This document shows positions 59,604 to 64,000 of a stretch of 64,000 nucleotides of DNA, piece by piece. The translations under genes were made by a program, and so were the position numbers. Under the pieces are notes generated by a model. It was not told the origin of the DNA, searched no databases, and saw only the letters and a program-made list of their open reading frames with translations. Numbering within the stretch: position 1 is the stretch's first letter; the number at the start of each line of letters is the position of its first letter. The stretch comes from Harmothoe impar (lineage: Eukaryota; Annelida; Polychaeta; Phyllodocida; Polynoidae), in NCBI GenBank assembly GCA_947462335.1, contig OX381710.1, positions 33,223,004-33,287,003 of the forward strand, written 5' to 3'.

Positions 59604-62600
59604 GAGCCATTTTCCATGGGACCTATGCCCTATTCATTACTGATGCAAAGAGCTCGGTACTAATGAATCTTATATTAAGCAGTAAAGCTGACACATTTCC
59701 TCTTATAACTCGCAGTTTCACTCATACCTCATATATATAAAAGAACTGTATAGATCTGCATCAAATACCATAGCACAACATATGTCTCTTAACCTGTGTA
59801 AAGGTGCCATTGTGTAAATAGCAGTGGCAACAACCAGAAATGACTAGAGAGGGTGAGAATGGTGTACAACATACAATGACCAGTTACATCACTTTACATT
59901 GTTTTCCATGTGGCCTATGCCCTGGCTAATGGGGATCCATTGAAGCCACACCATGTGACCTAATGCGACTTTAATCCGATCATACTACTTAGGCCCCCTT
60001 GGGGTTTGAGATAGGTAGGAGGGATTTACATAACTTGAGCTGTAGTGCTCCCTACAATTAGCCTCCCCTCACCAGACATGCCTCTACCTCTACCCATGAG
60101 CTGCTCTTGAACGTTACACAATGAACCTATGATAAATGTAGGCGCATTGCCTTACATACCAATATCTATGCCCCACACTGAGATACCTGTCACTTTTCTG
60201 CCTGCCTCACCACACTACCAATTATTAATCACCAAGCATTGCTTTAAAAAGTATTAAGTACAAAAACATACCAGACTACAGCTTACTCTAAACTACTCAA
60301 GCCATTGGCTACTCCCTGTTGCATACCCGGTATAGCTCCTCTCCCACCCTGGGTATCCTCACAGGTATCACAATTTCCCTAGAGCTGCTCCTGTTAAGTG
60401 GCAGGGTGGCGGTAGTGGGTGTAGTGAGTAGATAACCAGCGTTTTGGTGGTAAGAGGGGTTTACAGGAACCTCAGCCTCAACTTATGTAACAAATATAAC
60501 AGAGATACCGGTGTTTTGACTGGAAGTGGCGGTAAGAGGGATCTACAGGAACCTCAGCCTCAACTTATGTAACAAATATAACAGAGATACATATTATATG
60601 AATTGTTACATGCCAACCAACCCCAAGTGGCTACTATAATAAGTACATGTGTACTACATATTTGTAAATTTTGTGTTAAAGAGGCAAAGTTAGATAGACC
60701 CCACCGTTACCTGAGACCCACTGAAATACACTGTAAAAAATGTCGTCAAAATGACGTTGAATCACCGGCAACTTTTGGGACATAACTTTCACCGTTATTT
60801 AATGGTGACAATCACCATTAATTTTACGCAGAATCACTGTTAATTTTACGCAGAATCACCGTTCATTTTATGTGGAATCACTGTTAATTTTACGTTGAAT
60901 CACCACTAATCTTACGTTGAATCACCATTTATAGATTCAGAGTATTCAAATATACAGAGAATATTGATTATGGTGACTTAAAACTTACGGATAAGCCATG
61001 CTTTGACTTTGTCCTTATCCTATATGCCACACTGATGATCTGACTTACACACGAGCCCTGGCCTATACAAGAGGTTTTACTCTATAGGATTGATACAAGG
61101 CAGAGTTTCCAGAGGTGAGGATATATGCATAGTATGTTACCACAAAATAGGTGTATAGATCCAGACAGCTACTTTCTTCTGGATATTATCAAGTGATTGT
61201 GGTATTTTGTCAAACCTATCACAAGATTGAATTGTTAAATTGTCAAACATATTATAGATTAATTGAAAATTACCATTATTTTGACATGTATACTTCACTT
61301 CAAGGGCTCACACTCTCCAGAAAAATCTTCTTAAAGCCAGGCCACCTATCTCTGGCAAGATCCACTATATGTGGCTCACTCTGGTATTTGACATTAGAAG
61401 ATGAATTTACGTTGAATCATTGTAATCCAAACCAGGTTAGCATTTAACAAGGATCCACTGTGAAATGGCTGATATTTACGATGCTTCATTGTATTCCAAA
61501 TAACGGTGGATCAGCTTTAAATTTTACAGAGTGAATCTGTAAAAAGTACATCTATTTTTTACAGTGTATGTCACTCTGTGTTCTTGCAAATATATCAAGT
61601 CTTGTTTTCCAACCGTTCTTTCCTGTAGGTGGCGGTATAAATTTCCATAATGAATCAACAGCAACAAGAGAGTATTTGATCAAATTAAATGTTTACCTGA
61701 GGCTTTCCCTCACAGCATTGGGTATTCTTCTCCATAATGAATACAGGGCAACAACCTTTGTCTATACGTTACTGGTAGGCATTTAGTAGAGTAGTGGCAG
61801 AGAAAACCCATTTTCTCACCCAATGACTCTTAACCTACCATACCTAGACACTTTCCTCACTCATAAATATTTCTGATGCCTTTCTCATCATCCAAAGAAA
61901 GGGGCGTAGACTCCTTCTACACCTCAGAAGGATGTGTGAATTGCATGCACGTGGGTACTTTGATATCCAAAACCGCTACCCTGCCACCTGAAGAAAGGAC
62001 ACATGACCTTCCGAAGAGCACAGCCTCCTTGTATTTTGCTTTGGTCACTTGTACTTTTGACCCGACCTGCCTTCTCAGATGGAATGTTGTCCATTGCCCC
62101 AATGATATGTCAATGAGGATGAAAGTAACCAATTTAGAAATGTGGAAAGGTCTAGATAACGAGATTCAATGAGAAGGTTTAATCAGTATTAAGAACACTG
62201 ACCAGTACTGATGGAGCCCTGCCAAATCGAAGAGTGACCTGGTTCTATATTGCAATTTACAACTTTGAAACATCAAATCCTAAATGCAATGAATGACAAG
62301 GAAACATTTCTCTTTGATTACATACCAAGAGCATCTCTAGACTCCCTGCATATGAACTATAATCCCCTACAGACACACCGAGTATGGCACCCATTGCTAT
62401 TGTGATGCCCAAGGGATTATTCCCTAAGAGTCATCCCAACCCTCATCCTATTTACTAGCCATGTCTGCCTACTGCTATGTGAATCCTCTCACACAATTGT
62501 CACTACAGTAGAGGTTTAATAGGTTGACTGCAGTGCTGGCAGTAGTAGATATAGAAGTTAGGGAGTGGTAATTACCCTCTTCTGACCCTCTTGCACGAAA

Positions 62601-64000
62601 ATCCACTGACCCCCAGATGTTGTTAAAAAATGACCACTGCCTATCGTTGCTGGTTGATACAGACTTAATCATCTCAGTTGTACTACCTATGCAAATGCCC
62701 TAATAGTCTGCATGGACCTATAGATGATATTCATAAAGGGGCTATATTGCGTAACAAGTTTTAGCACTGTGGAAGTTCCCCTATCCAATCAGGCCTGTTG
62801 AGTACTGACACAGCTGCAGAGATTTACTCCCCACCCCCAATCTCTGTCCACAGGCCAGCTCCACACTGGGAGGGCACTGTTACCCAGACTACATCCGCGC
62901 CCTACATCGTTTTCGGCTGGGAGCAAATGAGCACTCTGGGACACCTCTTGTTATCCCATATCATTCCACAACCAGCCGCCAGGGGACGCTTAGCTCTGGT
63001 TTTGTCCATTATGGGGGTGGATGTACTAGTTTTGGTGTTATGGCATGGCATTGATAGCCTGGTACACGAGGCTGTGCTGCAGCAGAGGGCATCAGTGTAT
63101 GGTGCTCTTGGTGGTGACCTCCAGTAAGCAGCCATCTTGTCCACCTTTAAACTGTCTTCTTTTGTGTAAAGCCATGGCTCCATCAATTGATGTGCCAGAT
63201 CACCATAAGAGGGCCAGAAGAATCAAAAGAGCCTAGTTAGATTTTAGTTCATGTCTTCAGTTAAGTTTATGACATTATGATCCTACAATCGTCAGGGCAC
63301 ACCCCTGTGGAGTTATTATTAATCTTCCTTCAGACTCCTATCTGCCAGCACCAGGGCTGATCAATTTGGTGTAGTTTTATTAACACTGAAATCTAACTGT
63401 CCAATGAGAACTGCTACAATTGTATAGGCATTTATAAGACTAGAAGCTCAAACAACAATCTTGATAAGATCAATATGTTGCAGCGATGAAATCTAAATAC
63501 TATTTATGAGGTCTATATTGATCTTACACAATAAGATGACTGATAAATGAAATGAAGGTCAATAAGTTGGAAGTCAAGAATTAATAGTTGAATCAGGCCT
63601 ACAGCATATTTCCATAGTCAGGTATAGTAAAAATGACCTGTTTGATGTAGATGGGTGACCCTGAGTAAGAGATAAGGTTACAAGGCTATTACAATATCCT
63701 GTTCCCTTATTTAGGTTATGTTGAGAGCCCTGGAAGGAATTTCATTCCACAGTGAAAGGAAAAAAACATCTTATTAATTTTAGTCTAATAGAAACGATAA
63801 AAAAAAGGGGAGGTTGGCATTATACAGTTGGCAATATGCAGTGTCGATGTGAACACAACAATCAATATACATGATATAGGGGTGAGGTAGGCTGATGGCA
63901 TAGCCTAACACTATTGATCTAAGGGATCTAAGGACTTTGTATTCATGGGAAAACTAACTTTATTCTGCCCAGTTGATAATAGATAGGCAATGGCTAAGGT
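59604..64000. repeat. Tandem segmental duplication, unit B (runs off the window)
   Basis: This is the partner of 51803-57670 in direct orientation. The offset at the start (about 7.8 kb) equals the distance between the unit starts, so unit A probably ends where B begins. The part of B equivalent to 57670-59600 lies outside the window. Confidence 0.8.
60729..61566. mobile_element. 838-bp DNA transposon, TIR CACTGTAAAAAAT, TA duplication
   Basis: The ends are CACTGTAAAAAATG and inverted ATTTTTTACAGTG, flanked by TA on both sides (60727-60728 and 61567-61568). Unit A has the empty site at about 53406. Inside the left end, an AATCACCGTTAATTTTACG-type unit of about 20-28 bp is repeated about six times, with remnants near the right end. 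No transposase is encoded. Confidence 0.85.

Noticed and set aside
62798..63127. Plus-strand frame of 109 residues
   Set aside because: The paralogous stretch in unit A is interrupted by an insertion and several frame changes. A pair of overlapping antisense frames is equally open, so no strand is favoured.

Overview
The window is nuclear DNA of an animal. Many small exons are bounded by GT-AG introns, and there are SRCR, trypsin and sushi (CCP) exons, tRNA-like SINE heads, LTR retrotransposons and numerous foldback DNA elements. The mosaic of innate-immunity domains and the AT-rich, repeat-rich introns suggest a marine invertebrate, possibly a non-vertebrate deuterostome. The species cannot be fixed from the sequence alone.

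Left half (about 0.3-31.9 kb): one large gene on the minus strand, open at its 3' end. I could place 34 coding exons whose splice phases all agree. They encode at least 1,449 residues: a signal peptide, three group-A-type SRCR domains (the second and third preceded by Pro- or Pro/Thr-rich linkers), a complete trypsin-like serine protease domain (His460, Asp509, Ser602, S1 Asp596), eleven CCP modules, and another Pro/Thr-rich linker that leads out of the window. The protease sits in the middle of the chain, not at the C-terminus. Each CCP is built from a 40-nt exon followed by a 140-182-nt exon. The introns hold a TRIM-like element with tRNA-like sequence inside its LTRs, a solo LTR, two related DNA transposons, several foldback elements and a minisatellite with RFX-like palindromes.

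Middle (32-42 kb): intergenic DNA with a 10-bp minisatellite (34.2 kb), a second LTR of the TRIM family (35.15 kb) and a 3'-truncated Gypsy-type element on the minus strand (37.7-41.7 kb). That element keeps its 5' LTR, a primer-binding site matching tRNA-His, a coiled-coil ORF, a capsid/zinc-knuckle ORF and a protease ORF reached by a probable -1 frameshift. Reverse transcriptase, RNase H and integrase are missing.

Right part (42-64 kb): no confident host gene. It is built of duplications: a 1.5-1.9 kb tandem pair (42.9-46.3 kb) and a larger direct tandem pair (about 51.8-59.6 and 59.6 to beyond 64 kb). The paralogous copies provide empty sites for three inserted elements: a 643-bp foldback array at 44.9 kb, a 333-bp palindromic element at 55.9 kb and an 838-bp TA-flanked element at 60.7 kb.
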